Assembly (NCBI GenBank): GCA_910584255.1
Contig: CAJTXV010000004.1
Span: forward strand, 11,699-75,698
DNA length: 64,000 nucleotides
Direction: 5' to 3'
Source of the DNA: an uncultured Bacilli bacterium
GTDB lineage: Bacteria; Bacillota_I; Bacilli_A; RF39; UBA660
A program made the translations under genes and the position numbers. Below, in pieces: positions 46,021 to 56,291 of this stretch. The notes beneath the pieces are model-generated. The model was not told the origin of the DNA, searched no databases, and saw nothing but the letters and a program-made list of their open reading frames with translations. The first letter of the stretch is position 1; every line of letters begins with the position of its first letter.

Positions 46021-46057
46021 AAAAGTGCACCACCAACACTTTTCGCACTTGCGAAAA
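46021..46057. other. oriT-like double palindrome upstream of the RHH gene
   Basis: TTTTCGCA (46040-46047) pairs with TGCGAAAA (46050-46057). An overlapping pair, AAAAGTG (46021-46027) with CACTTTT (46037-46043), lies beside it. On the minus strand, GTGGTGCA follows the palindrome and recurs about 50 bases on. Such inverted repeats next to a MobC-like gene are typical of transfer origins. The assignment is an inference. Confidence 0.35.
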
Positions 46058-46165
46058 TCACCTTTTTTTATACTTTTGTAGTTCATATTTAAATAAAATA
46101 GTTCTCTATCCCTTTATTCATAAGGAATTTATAAGAACCCTTTTATCACCCAACTATATTTTTAT

Positions 46166-46306
46166 TCACTTTTTTAAATTTAAATTATTTAATTCATTTT
46201 TATATTTTTCTTCTATCACTTTTGGAATAAATTCTAATAAAACTTCATTATCATTATGAAAATATTCCATTAACTGTGGTATTAAAAATTTAAAAAAATA
46301 ATTCAT
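46166..46306 (-). CDS. 46-residue peptide of unknown function
   Basis: ATG 46306 has GGGGGG in GGGGGGTTGAAAT about ten bases before it. The peptide starts MNYFFKFLIPQLMEYF, amphipathic, and ends with a charged helix KYKNELNNLNLKK. It follows the recombinase gene by 37 bases and is probably on the same transcript. Its leader resembles that of the 48495 gene (both have a run of G followed by AAATATATG). Confidence 0.5.
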   Translation of the reverse strand: MNYFFKFLIPQLMEYFHNDNEVLLEFIPKVIEEKYKNELNNLNLKK

Positions 46307-46343
46307 ATATTTCAACCCCCCTAAAATTAAAAAAGATATATTT

Positions 46344-48095
<1,752 letters not shown>

Positions 48096-48104
48096 TTACA
48101 TACG

Positions 48105-48129
48105 AAAAAACAAGGGAGATTTTCCCTTG
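48105..48129 (-). terminator. terminator in the 48081-48434 spacer
   Basis: CAAGGGA pairs with TCCCTTG, followed on the minus strand by a run of six T. It ends transcripts from the 48495-48785 gene before the recombinase ribosome-binding site. The rest of the spacer is AT-rich, with no supported gene. Confidence 0.65.
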
Positions 48130-48434
48130 CATTAAACTAAAAATATTTTTATTAGATTTCTTCTTTTGACAGAATTATCTTCCATCATATACTATTTTAC
48201 TTAAAACTTATTGTCTCGTCAGTAGCAAATTTAATTGTATTTTTGATTGTGATTTTAGTTGTATTAGATTCTTATTATTTCCTTTATTTGCAAGTAATAG
48301 AGAAGAAAATAAACAACCAAATAAACCATTAAATAAACATAATCAGAAAAATTAAATGAATAAATTTTTGATAGATAAATCATCTATCATACTTACTTTA
48401 ACATATATTATATGACTTTACTAGTGACTTTGCT

Positions 48435-48494
48435 CTGTAAATTATTCAGTAAATCATACTGTAATTAGGTCTGTAATTCACTCTGTAAATATTA
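48435..48494. repeat. five tandem 12-bp repeats
   Basis: The units are exactly 12 bases apart: CTGTAAATTATT, CAGTAAATCATA, CTGTAATTAGGT, CTGTAATTCACT and CTGTAAATATTA. The first eight bases are conserved (CTGTAAWT) and the last four vary. The array touches the stop codon of the 48495-48785 gene and lies between it and the recombinase. The repeats look like protein-binding iterons. They could also be the remains of a 4-residue coding repeat on the minus strand (L-Q). Confidence 0.6.
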
Positions 48495-48785
48495 CTAATT
48501 TTTATTCATATTATTAATAATAGAAATATACTTTGTAAAACTTATAATAGCATTTTCTCTAGGTAAATAAATCTTTTCTATATCTTCATAAAGCAAAGCA
48601 ACGAAAGTAGCTTTATTATTACTGATAATTATCTTATGTGGGTCCATAATACTTAAATTTGTTTTATTAAACTTAATAAAATGACCGCTTATATATTCTA
48701 CTTTTAAATTACCTTGACTCACTTTCATTTTTAGTTTTGTTTTAATACTTTCTGGGAAAATCAATTTTTCTATGGTCGTTTTCAT
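48495..48785 (-). CDS. small protein of unknown function at the island right end
   Basis: I take ATG 48785 (MKTTIEKLIFPES), with AAAGGAGGGATT upstream. The longer frame back to 48824 would run into the boundary repeat. The protein is 96 aa, beta-rich by appearance (KMKVSQGNLKVEYISG, SIMDPHKIIISN), without membrane segments. The family is unknown. It is the last gene before the right boundary repeat. A possible role is regulation of the recombinase, but this is a guess from position. Confidence 0.6.
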   Translation of the reverse strand: MKTTIEKLIFPESIKTKLKMKVSQGNLKVEYISGHFIKFNKTNLSIMDPHKIIISNNKATFVALLYEDIEKIYLPRENAIISFTKYISIINNMNKN

Positions 48786-48811
48786 ATATTTTAATCCCTC
48801 CTTTAAGCAAT

Positions 48812-48853
48812 GAAAAAAGCCCATAATATCAAATACTATGAACTTTATTTATA
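48812..48853. repeat. right boundary repeat of the accessory island (candidate att site)
   Basis: This is the partner of 40714-40754, with the 17-base exact core at 48821-48837 and matching flanks on both sides (GAAAAA before, CTTTATTTATA after). It lies 34 bases from the tRNA-Leu gene. As at the left end, a weak palindrome is present. Confidence 0.5.
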
Positions 48854-48886
48854 ATTAATCGCTTAAAGTGCGACTTTTAACCTCAA

Positions 48887-48972
48887 TGGTGCCTGAGGTG
48901 GGACTTGAACCCACACGGTATTGCTACCAAAGGATTTTGAGTCCTTCACGTCTACCATTCCATCACTCAGGC
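48887..48972 (-). tRNA. tRNA-Leu (anticodon CAA)
   Basis: The acceptor stem GCCTGAG pairs with CTCAGGC. The anticodon loop is CTCAAAA, with CAA at positions 34-36, which reads UUG. The long variable arm (TGGTAGCAATACC) is that of a class II tRNA. The T loop GGTTCAAGTCCC is present. CCA is encoded at the 3' end (48887-48889 on the plus strand as TGG). Length is about 86 nt including CCA. Confidence 0.96.
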
Positions 48973-49049
48973 ATGCTTTTTTCGACACTTTCGATTATAA
49001 CAAGAAAAAAAAGGAATGTAAAGATGTTCTTTTTTTCCTTTTATCCCTA

Positions 49050-49562
49050 TTATTTCTGTTTTTTTACAAGTCTTTCACTAATTGTGTAATTTAAAATTAG
49101 TCCAACGACAAAGATATCAAAGAAGACAAGTAATGTTAAAAGTACAATCACAATTGAAATTGTTCCATAAGTTTCCATCGAAAAATTATAAAAATTAACA
49201 TTAATTCGGTTGGATGCAATTCCTATGAAAATTAGGGTGGTCACAATTAAAGCAAAAATGAAACATTCTCCAATATATCGTTTTACTCTTTCTGATTTAT
49301 TTTTCTTCTTTGATAATTTTTTTCTTATTTCCCTTCCATTATCACCAATTATATGAACATATTCAATAATTAATGATAAAGTTAAAATAAGTACCAATTC
49401 TAAAATACATTTATCTAATGAGTCATATTTTATATATTTATAAATACAAGCAGATCCTAAATAAAGATAACAGGCAATCATCACTATATAATATAGTTTA
49501 AAAGTTATACTTAATGTATTTTTCTTATTTTTAGCACTAGGCTTCTTTTTCATAGCCAACAT
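49050..49562 (-). CDS. four-helix membrane protein of unknown function
   Basis: The protein is 170 aa, with four hydrophobic segments at about residues 20-40, 50-68, 98-118 and 133-160. A basic loop (REIRKKLSKKKNKSERVKR) lies between the second and third. No family is recognised. It is convergent with nothing; it lies between tRNA-Leu and scpB on the same strand as scpAB and may be the last gene of that row. Confidence 0.65.
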   Translation of the reverse strand: MLAMKKKPSAKNKKNTLSITFKLYYIVMIACYLYLGSACIYKYIKYDSLDKCILELVLILTLSLIIEYVHIIGDNGREIRKKLSKKKNKSERVKRYIGECFIFALIVTTLIFIGIASNRINVNFYNFSMETYGTISIVIVLLTLLVFFDIFVVGLILNYTISERLVKKQK

Positions 49563-49613
49563 CCTCCAATTCTATTCTACCTAAAATATATCATAAACTT
49601 CAAAAAATGTAAA

Positions 49614-50207
49614 TTATAGTTGTTCAATTTCTTCAGGTTTATCTTCATTTTCCTGATACCTTGAATGATATAAATCTGTTTCTTCGCTTGCCTCCCCTAT
49701 TTTTAATTCTTCTATTTTGGGTAATTCTTCAATTGTTGCTAGTCCAAAGTAATCTAGAAAATCACTCGTTGTTTTATAAAGAATTGGTCTTCCTACTGCA
49801 TCACTTCTACCGGTTTCTTTAATCAAGTTTTTGGCAACTAATTTACGCATCACCTGTCCACTATTTACACCACGAATCTCGTCTACCTGGGTTCTAGTAA
49901 CTGGTTGATTATAAGCAATAATCGCAAGTGTTTCTAAGGCTGCTTGACTTAGCGTATTACTTTCTGGATTTTCAATTAATTTCTGATAAAATTCTTTGTG
50001 TTCTTTTTTTGTTGTTAATTTAAAAGTATTTCCTAAAAAGTTAAGACGAATACCACTCATTTCTAACTCGTATTTTGCCTTTAAATTAGTTAAAATTGTC
50101 ATAGCTTCTTCTTTTTCTATTTCTAAAATATCCATTAATTGTGTTAATGTTAGACCATCTTCTCCAACTACAAATAATAGTCCCTCTGTTACCGCTTCTT
50201 TATTCAT
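49614..50207 (-). CDS. scpB: segregation and condensation protein B
   Basis: ScpB is the winged-helix (kite) partner of ScpA in the SMC condensin complex. The protein shows EGLLFVVGEDGLTLTQL near the start, the RLNFLGNTFKLTTKKE strand region, and the highly conserved SQAALETLAIIAYNQPVTRTQVDEIRGVNS split over residues about 90-120. VGRPILYKTT follows. The length (197 aa) is normal. It overlaps scpA by four bases (ATGA). Confidence 0.96.
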   Translation of the reverse strand: MNKEAVTEGLLFVVGEDGLTLTQLMDILEIEKEEAMTILTNLKAKYELEMSGIRLNFLGNTFKLTTKKEHKEFYQKLIENPESNTLSQAALETLAIIAYNQPVTRTQVDEIRGVNSGQVMRKLVAKNLIKETGRSDAVGRPILYKTTSDFLDYFGLATIEELPKIEELKIGEASEETDLYHSRYQENEDKPEEIEQL

Positions 50208-50917
50208 TTAGCTTCCTCCACTATGATTTTATCAAAATTATTTTCCTGTCGTATATATAATTCATTCTTCCTTGCCATCTCTAAAATTGCTAAAAAGGTA
50301 ACTACAATATACTCTTTGGTTATGACTTCAAATAATTCAAAAAAATCAACTTTTTTCTTTGTATGTAAAATTTTTTGTATGCTTTTTCTTCTTTCCTCCA
50401 CAGAAATTTCCTTCTTAGTAACTGTAGTAGAGAGTGGTTTTTCTTTTTCCTTCCGTTTTAGAAATTTTTCAAAAGCAGATACTAAATCATCTAGTGTTAC
50501 ATCACTATTCATGACAACTCCATCTTCTTGATATTCTTTTAAACTATCTGGAATCTTTGTATAAACTTCTTTTCGTACTTCTGATAATTCTTTAAATTTT
50601 TCGGTGATGTCTTTATATTGTTGATATTCAATTAATCTTTGAATCAATGTTTCTCTTGGATCTTCTTCCTCTTCTTCTATTTCCTTATTTCTTGGTAATA
50701 ATAGTTTGGATTTCATTTCAATTAATTCGCTAGCCATTACTAAATACTCACTTGCAATATTTAAATTTAATGATTCCATTTTCTGAATATATTCTAAATA
50801 TTGCGTTGTAATATCTACTATTTCTATATCCCAAATATTTACTTTTGATTCCTTAATCAAATGTAAAAGTAAATCAAGTGGTCCCTCAAATGCATCAATT
50901 TTTACTTCGTAATCCAT
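50204..50917 (-). CDS. scpA: segregation and condensation protein A
   Basis: ScpA is the kleisin that bridges the SMC heads. The family start DAFEGPLDLLLHLI is clear near residue 8, followed by IVDITTQYLEYI and SEYLVMASELIEMKSKLLLP. The C-terminal winged helix reads FLAILEMARKNEL. Length (237 aa) is typical. It forms the scpA-scpB operon. Confidence 0.96.
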   Translation of the reverse strand: MDYEVKIDAFEGPLDLLLHLIKESKVNIWDIEIVDITTQYLEYIQKMESLNLNIASEYLVMASELIEMKSKLLLPRNKEIEEEEEDPRETLIQRLIEYQQYKDITEKFKELSEVRKEVYTKIPDSLKEYQEDGVVMNSDVTLDDLVSAFEKFLKRKEKEKPLSTTVTKKEISVEERRKSIQKILHTKKKVDFFELFEVITKEYIVVTFLAILEMARKNELYIRQENNFDKIIVEEAK

Positions 50918-50973
50918 CTAATCACCTATTTTCATCTTTATATTATAACATAACTTTCTTTTAACCAAATCTT

Positions 50974-51417
50974 TTATTTTAATATTTCTTCTATATCACA
51001 AAATTGATGATATAATTCCTCAAAATCTTGTTTTCTTGTTGTAATAATAATATCTTTGTTTTTTCCGTTTTGCATACAAGAAATCATTTGATACTCCTTT
51101 GTAGTGTAGCTACAAGTACCTCCATCATAAAGACAATTTTTTTTCTTTCCATATTTCATTAAAAGTGATTCTAAAATCTGTCCGTTTTTATCCAATGTCT
51201 TTTCTAAATTTACCTCTTTGAGGCAATAACTATATATATTTCTACCACTTTCTGTCTTTCCAATTTGGTTTACTGAACAAAATTCATCTTCTATAACTGT
51301 TATCAATCCTCTTTTTTCAATTCTAGAAATAATAATCACTATAATCATCCATAAAATAAGAATTCCTAGAATCAAAAGTACTATTTTAGAAAATACCATT
51401 TCTAATTTTCTTTTCAT
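50974..51417 (-). CDS. membrane-anchored protein of unknown function
   Basis: The start taken is ATG 51417 (MKRKLEMVF), with AGAGGTG before it. The protein is 147 aa. One hydrophobic segment (about 8-32) is followed by an extracellular part with six cysteines (FCSVNQ, YSYCLKE, NCLYDGGTCSY, ISCMQN, QFCDIEE), which probably form disulfides. The family is not recognised. It is 56 bases upstream of scpA but shows no functional link. Confidence 0.65.
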   Translation of the reverse strand: MKRKLEMVFSKIVLLILGILILWMIIVIIISRIEKRGLITVIEDEFCSVNQIGKTESGRNIYSYCLKEVNLEKTLDKNGQILESLLMKYGKKKNCLYDGGTCSYTTKEYQMISCMQNGKNKDIIITTRKQDFEELYHQFCDIEEILK

Positions 51418-51521
51418 AGTATTTTCACCTCTATTTTCATTATAAACCAAATATCAAAAAAAGAAGAGAATTTTCTTTCTCAACTTATAAAATATTGTTA
51501 TAATAAACGCAGGTGAAAAAA

Positions 51522-51839
51522 ATGAAAAATTTTACAATGATTGATGAGGCTTTTATTTGTGAACATTGTCATAAAAGTGTAGATAAATTAAACTATACGG
51601 CTAGGGATCACTGTCCCTTTTGTCTTTATTCCAAACATGTAGATATTATGCCAGGAGATCGAATGAATAAGTGTAGAGGGTTGTTAAAACCAGTTGGGAT
51701 TGAAAAACATAAGGATAGTTATAAAATAATTTATAGATGTGAAAAATGCCATGAAACTCATAAAAATATAATGGCTAGAGATGATAATATGGAGAAAATT
51801 ATTGAACTCTCCAACTCATTAGACACTGCCTCTTTTTAA
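51522..51839 (+). CDS. RNHCP-domain zinc protein
   Basis: The start is ATG 51522, with CAGGTG upstream; GTG 51513 is part of that site. The protein is 105 aa. It shows CEHCHKSV, then ARDHCPFCLYSKHVD, CRGLLKP and CEKCHETH. This is the RNHCP family, named for its R-N-H-C-P motif (here ARDHCP), with two zinc-binding CxxC pairs. The function is unknown, but the fold suggests RNA or DNA binding. It has its own TATAAT promoter and diverges from the 50974 gene. Confidence 0.85.
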   Translation: MKNFTMIDEAFICEHCHKSVDKLNYTARDHCPFCLYSKHVDIMPGDRMNKCRGLLKPVGIEKHKDSYKIIYRCEKCHETHKNIMARDDNMEKIIELSNSLDTASF

Positions 51840-51880
51840 TCTATATTCGAAGAGTAAAATTTTTTATTTTTGCGTTTGTC

Positions 51881-52174
51881 TTAAAAAAGTGGCTTTATTA
51901 TAGGTACAATATTCTGAAAAAAGATACCTAATAAAACAAGAACTAATGGTAAATAATAACGTACAAATATAAATAAATACTCACGATTATAATGAATCCC
52001 TATTTTTTCAAGACACCATTCATAAAACTTTGTATTTTCTGTTTCTTTGTCCTTAAATTGATAATGGGATAACAAACAGCCATTACAAGTTTCTTCGAAG
52101 ACAATATATACTAATCCAACAACGGCTATGTATTCCCAGGAAAGCCAAACCCATATTGATAAAAAAGAAAGCAT
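51881..52174 (-). CDS. small membrane protein of unknown function
   Basis: The protein is 97 aa with two hydrophobic segments (about 5-25 and 70-95) and a loop with CNGCLLSHYQF and EWCLEKIGIHYN. Cysteines in the loop could bind metal or form a disulfide. No family is recognised. It faces the RNHCP gene. The coding status is moderate because no strong ribosome-binding site is evident. Confidence 0.5.
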   Translation of the reverse strand: MLSFLSIWVWLSWEYIAVVGLVYIVFEETCNGCLLSHYQFKDKETENTKFYEWCLEKIGIHYNREYLFIFVRYYLPLVLVLLGIFFQNIVPIIKPLF

Positions 52175-52303
52175 AATAAAAGAAATGAAACAAAATAACT
52201 AGCTTTTTTAACATTTGACACCACCACAATCACTATAACATAAAAACGAATTAGTACTTTATCTTCATCTTTCTTAACTTTGCTTGATATATAAAATATT
52301 CTT

Positions 52304-53062
52304 TTACTTTTTTACCATTTTACACTGTGGTACAAAAAGTAATCTTTCTGTTTCCTCATAGTTTCCTTCTTTTAATTTTTCTAAAGTACTACCAAAAGCA
52401 ATGGAAGAAATGAATTTGTCTTGTGATTTTGTAATTGTTACTCCATACTTAGTAGTATTTTTTATTAATGACTGATTTCCAACACAAAGTCTACTATTAG
52501 GAACACTTTGTCTTAATTGAAACAAATGCTTTGAAATATCTTTTAAATTTTTAGTTACTAGTTCTTTTTTTTCATCAAAGTCGAAAAATAAATCTTTTTT
52601 TGCTTCAATCCCCTTCTTAGAATTTAATGCAACACTAATTGCCGTTTTAATATAATTTAGAGTATTATACACTCCCTCACAAAAATAAATCATTTCTGGT
52701 TTTTCTATAAAATAGTCATCGATTGTTTTTACTACCGTCGGATACTGGTTAGTTATTATGTATTCTCGTAAGCCAATTACTACTTCCTCATAACCACCAA
52801 GATTATTTCCTGCAGAATACCTTGCACTATGAATTAAAAAGTTAAGTTCTGTAAAACTAAGTTCCGAAAGCAATTTCAAACATTGATCCTTATACTCTTC
52901 ATAAAATTCTGGTAGCCTATTACTAGCATATTGTTCTATACTAATTGTTTGATTTTCCCTTAATTCTATTTCCCTCAATAATTGTTTTTGTAGTTCTTCA
53001 TTTTCTAAAATTTTTTTCATATTTACTAAATCTTCTAATTTATAAGATGAAAAATTTTTCAT
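52304..53062 (-). CDS. soluble protein of unknown function
   Basis: The protein is 252 aa, charged and mostly helical, with no membrane segment. A central part reads FLIHSARYSAGNNLGGYEEVVIGLREYI. I do not recognise the family. GAAGGGGG precedes the ATG. It diverges from the 53186 gene; the spacer of about 120 bases probably holds both promoters. Confidence 0.62.
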   Translation of the reverse strand: MKNFSSYKLEDLVNMKKILENEELQKQLLREIELRENQTISIEQYASNRLPEFYEEYKDQCLKLLSELSFTELNFLIHSARYSAGNNLGGYEEVVIGLREYIITNQYPTVVKTIDDYFIEKPEMIYFCEGVYNTLNYIKTAISVALNSKKGIEAKKDLFFDFDEKKELVTKNLKDISKHLFQLRQSVPNSRLCVGNQSLIKNTTKYGVTITKSQDKFISSIAFGSTLEKLKEGNYEETERLLFVPQCKMVKK

Positions 53063-53185
53063 TTTGATTTCCCCCTTCTAGGTAGCTTATCTTATCATAA
53101 TTTCTAGTATTTCACAAGTTAATAAGGTTTTCATTGATTTTTTTCTAAATGTTCTTTATAATAAATAGGCAAATAGGAGAAGAAT

Positions 53186-53746
53186 ATGAAAAAAGTAACA
53201 TTGGTACAAATGATTGCTGATTTTGATACGTACCAAAAAATGATTCAAGATGGAGAATTACCACTTGTTTTAGAATTAACAAAAGATGAAGCAGAGGTTT
53301 TTATGGAATCTCTAGGGAATTCAGGTTTATACTTTGGTTTCTATGGTGATGAAGATCAAGAGAAAAAAAATTTTCTTCTAAGTGCACACTGTTTAAGAGA
53401 GGCAATTGAAAATAAAGAAATTTATATATCTAAATTTATTGATATCAATGGGAATACAAAATATGTAGACTATATTCGTGCGTCTCATTCTGTTGACTTT
53501 GGAGATATGATAGTATTTAGAAAACGAAAAAGATGGTTTGGAAAAAGTCAAGTTAAATATAGTCTACAAAAAAATAAAGTAAAATTAGAAATGGTGCGTT
53601 TTGGAATTGGAAATGTTTCTAGTTATGTACCAACACTTATTCCTACAAAGGAACATTCAGAGAGAGAAGAGTTATATACTCTTTGTACTAACCTTCTTGA
53701 TTGCCAACAAAATGATAACAAAGCTTCTAAAGTCAGGAAATTGTAG
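53186..53746 (+). CDS. protein of unknown function, intact member of a local paralogue pair
   Basis: The protein is 186 aa and soluble, beginning MKKVTLVQMIADFDTYQKM. A central block, EIYISKFIDINGNTKYVDYIRASHSV, with its neighbours FGFYGDEDQE, recurs in the broken gene just downstream, so the two arose by tandem duplication. No family is recognised. GGAGAAG lies before the ATG. Confidence 0.62.
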   Translation: MKKVTLVQMIADFDTYQKMIQDGELPLVLELTKDEAEVFMESLGNSGLYFGFYGDEDQEKKNFLLSAHCLREAIENKEIYISKFIDINGNTKYVDYIRASHSVDFGDMIVFRKRKRWFGKSQVKYSLQKNKVKLEMVRFGIGNVSSYVPTLIPTKEHSEREELYTLCTNLLDCQQNDNKASKVRKL

Positions 53747-53802
53747 TTCAGAAATTTTATTTAAGTTAAGATACTAATATATTTAGCATTTAGGAGGTTA
53801 CA

Positions 53803-54354
53803 ATGAAAAAACAAAGAATTACACTTATACAGACAATCGGAACTATAGAAGAGTTTTATGAATTTAGGGAAAAAATGCAATTCCGCTCGTACTAAGAATT
53901 GGAAAAAGTGATAGTGACATTTTAAAAATTAAAGGTTTTAACCATTTTCCTAGTTCTATCAGTGTTCCCTATCTTTATCATGTGACAGCTGTTTATGATG
54001 AAGATCAAGAGTATATTGTTTTACGAGAAAATTCCTTCTCATAAAATCTATATTCCAGAATTTATAGATTTAGATGCAAATCAAAAATATATTGACTATA
54101 TTCTACAAACGAATCACTCCGTCAATGAAGATAGTAAAGAAATGAATCCTCTACTAACAGATTTTCGTCATAAAATTCATTTTAGAAATAAGAAAAGGAT
54201 TTTTGAAAAATCTGGTATCCATTATGACTTTGTACGTGGAATATATAGGGAAAATCCAAATACTAGAGATTTATCAGATTTATGGAAAGAAACTTTAGAG
54301 GATAAAGAGAAAGTTAAACAAAATAGTGAAAAAATAAAATCATTATTGAAATAA
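53803..54354 (+). pseudogene. paralogue of the 53186 gene broken by two frameshifts
   Basis: A perfect TAGGAGG site precedes ATG 53803. Three frames must be joined. The first reads MKKQRITLIQTIGTIEEF and stops near 53896. The second begins at IPLVLRIGK and carries AVYDEDQEYIVLRE until about 54043. The third reads KIPSHKIYIPEFIDLDANQKY and runs to 54354. These parts align in order with the intact protein upstream (PLVLELT, YGDEDQE, EIYISKFIDINGNTKY). Two separate one-base changes make decay more likely than sequencing error. Confidence 0.75.
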
Positions 54355-54386
54355 AAAAGAGTTTGAAGAGAAAATCAAGCTCTTTT
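54354..54386. terminator. bidirectional terminator between the pseudogene and spoVAE
   Basis: AAAGAGTTTGA pairs with TCAAGCTCTTT (one T-G pair), with A-runs to the left and T-runs to the right. Confidence 0.75.
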
Positions 54387-54388
54387 TA

Positions 54389-54739
54389 TTAATTTTTAGG
54401 TTTAAAGAATAGACTAAAGAAAAACGTAAATACAATAGCAGCGGTAATTCCAGAAGCAGTTAAATCAAACATACCCATTAATAGTCCCATCATTCCCATA
54501 TCCGATGCCTTTTCTAAAGCTCCATGAATTAAGGAATGACCGAAACTAGTAATTGGTACTAAGGCACCCGCTCCTACATAATTGATAATTTGATCATAAA
54601 TACTAAAAGTATCAAGGAATGCGCCTACAACTACAAAGATACTTGTAATATGTCCTGCTGTTAATTTGGTATTATCTAAGATTAATTGCCCTAAAAGACA
54701 TATGGCTCCTGCAAATAAGAATGAATTAATATAAATCAT
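54389..54739 (-). CDS. spoVAE: stage V sporulation protein AE
   Basis: SpoVA proteins form the channel that moves dipicolinic acid into the forespore. This 116-aa protein has three to four hydrophobic segments and the family pattern FAGAICLLGQLILDNTKLT near the start, then GALVPITSFGHSLIHGALE. It corresponds to the SpoVAEb type. It overlaps the end of spoVAD by four bases, giving the conserved order spoVAC-spoVAD-spoVAE. Confidence 0.93.
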   Translation of the reverse strand: MIYINSFLFAGAICLLGQLILDNTKLTAGHITSIFVVVGAFLDTFSIYDQIINYVGAGALVPITSFGHSLIHGALEKASDMGMMGLLMGMFDLTASGITAAIVFTFFFSLFFKPKN

Positions 54740-55731
54740 TTGATTACCTCCAAACTGATTGCATGTGCAATACTTAAAATATTTTCATGTTGGTATACAA
54801 ATGTAGGGGAAAACAAGGCCCCAGTTGCAACTAATAATACCTTTTTAATCTTTTTCTTTTTTAACATTTGTAAGATTACACTATAGTTTACAAGGGCACT
54901 ACAGACAGGACCTGATCCACCAGCTTGTACCTCTTTTTGTTTTTCTAAGTCATAAAGCATCGTTCCGCAATCGTTATAATTATTTTTTATATCGATTTGA
55001 TATTCACTTTTCATGAAATCAATTAATATTTCTTTCCCATAAGTTCCTAAATCTCCTGTCAAGATTAAATCATAATAATCTGGTGTACGATTTAGATCGG
55101 TTAAATGCCTATAAATCGTATCTGCTGCTGCTGGGGCCATTACTGCTCCCATATTGAAAGGATCTGTTTGTCCATAATCTATAACTCTTCCAATTGTGGA
55201 GCTTTCTACTTTGATTCCCGTATTTTCATTCGTTAATAAAATACTTGCACCCCCAGTTGCTGTAAAAGTTGCCGTTTTTGGTTTTGGTGCTCCATATTCT
55301 GTTGGATTTCTAAATTGTTTTTCACTACTCATATTATGAGAAGATGTAGCAGCAATTACATTGTTTACTTTTCCTCCATCAATTAAACTACTTCCTATAA
55401 TCATTCCTTCAATACTAGTAGCACAAGCACTGTAAATTCCTAAAAATGGAAACGCAAACTTTTCTGCAGAATAGCAAGAAGAGGTAATTTGATTTAGTAA
55501 ATCTCCTGATACAATTAAATCAATCTCTTCCTTTTGTCTCTTGGTCTTATCTAATAATGTTTTAATGCTATCTTCTAATACTTTTACCTCTGCCGTTTCC
55601 CATGTTTTTTCTCCATGATATAAATTTTCAAATGTTTTATCAAAGTAAAGTTTTAATGGCCCTTCTGCTTCATAAGGACCTGCAATCGTTGCGGCATCAT
55701 CTACAAAAACACGTTTATATTCAAATGTCAT
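54736..55731 (-). CDS. spoVAD: stage V sporulation protein AD
   Basis: SpoVAD has a thiolase-like fold and binds dipicolinic acid. The protein shows FVDDAATIAGPYEAEGPL near the start, FLGIYSACATSIEGMIIGSSLIDGG split over the Cys region near residue 100, ATSSHNMSSEKQFRNP, and TATGGASILL. Length (331 aa) is normal. It sits between spoVAC and spoVAE. Confidence 0.95.
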   Translation of the reverse strand: MTFEYKRVFVDDAATIAGPYEAEGPLKLYFDKTFENLYHGEKTWETAEVKVLEDSIKTLLDKTKRQKEEIDLIVSGDLLNQITSSCYSAEKFAFPFLGIYSACATSIEGMIIGSSLIDGGKVNNVIAATSSHNMSSEKQFRNPTEYGAPKPKTATFTATGGASILLTNENTGIKVESSTIGRVIDYGQTDPFNMGAVMAPAAADTIYRHLTDLNRTPDYYDLILTGDLGTYGKEILIDFMKSEYQIDIKNNYNDCGTMLYDLEKQKEVQAGGSGPVCSALVNYSVILQMLKKKKIKKVLLVATGALFSPTFVYQHENILSIAHAISLEVIK

Positions 55732-55734
55732 ATT

Positions 55735-56175
55735 TTATCCTCCCATAATGATTAGTCGTAATAGTCCAAAAAACCAAGCAGAAACAACTCCATATAAAAT
55801 AACGCTTCCTGCTAGTTTAAAGATATTACTTCCAAGACCAAAAATTGGTCCTTCCTTTCGGTACTCAATTCCAGCACTCGTCATCGAATGAGCAAATCCT
55901 GTAATTGGAATAATTAATCCACACTTACAAAATGTTACCCATTTATCAAAAAATCCTAGTGCAGTAAATAAGCTTGCTACAAAAATTAATGTAACTAACA
56001 TAAAAGTCGTAGCATCTTTCGTCGCAATATCAAAAAATGAAGAATAAAATTCTGTTAGTAATTGGCCAATCACCCCAACAATTCCACCAGTAACAAAAGC
56101 AATAAAAGCATTCTGTGTTCTTGTTTCTGTCGGCTTATGACGTGATACAATTTCTTCATATTTCTTCTTTTCCAT
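55735..56175 (-). CDS. spoVAC: stage V sporulation protein AC
   Basis: ATG 56175 (MEKKKYEEIVSRHKP) has AGGTGATT upstream and is preferred to the longer start at 56202. The protein is 146 aa with four hydrophobic segments. Family motifs are FVTGGIVGVIGQLLTEFY and GLIIPITGFAHSMTSAGIEYR with GPIFGLGSNIFKLAGSVI. SpoVAC is a mechanosensitive part of the dipicolinic acid channel. It is the first gene of the spoVA group here; spoVAA, spoVAB and spoVAF are not present. Confidence 0.94.
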   Translation of the reverse strand: MEKKKYEEIVSRHKPTETRTQNAFIAFVTGGIVGVIGQLLTEFYSSFFDIATKDATTFMLVTLIFVASLFTALGFFDKWVTFCKCGLIIPITGFAHSMTSAGIEYRKEGPIFGLGSNIFKLAGSVILYGVVSAWFFGLLRLIIMGG

Positions 56176-56291
56176 ATAATCACCTAACTCTAGTATTTTC
56201 ATAACTTTTGACTTTTATTCTTTCTATTTATTTTTTTTTGTATTTATGATATTATAATTAATAATAGAAACTATATTAGAAAGGCGTGTTG

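Noticed and set aside
48435..48494. CRISPR array
   Set aside because: Units are 12 bases with no spacers of usual length and no cas genes are present.
48868..49089. Plus-strand ORF beginning VPEVGLEPTRYC-like
   Set aside because: It is read antisense through the tRNA-Leu gene, a well-known false protein.
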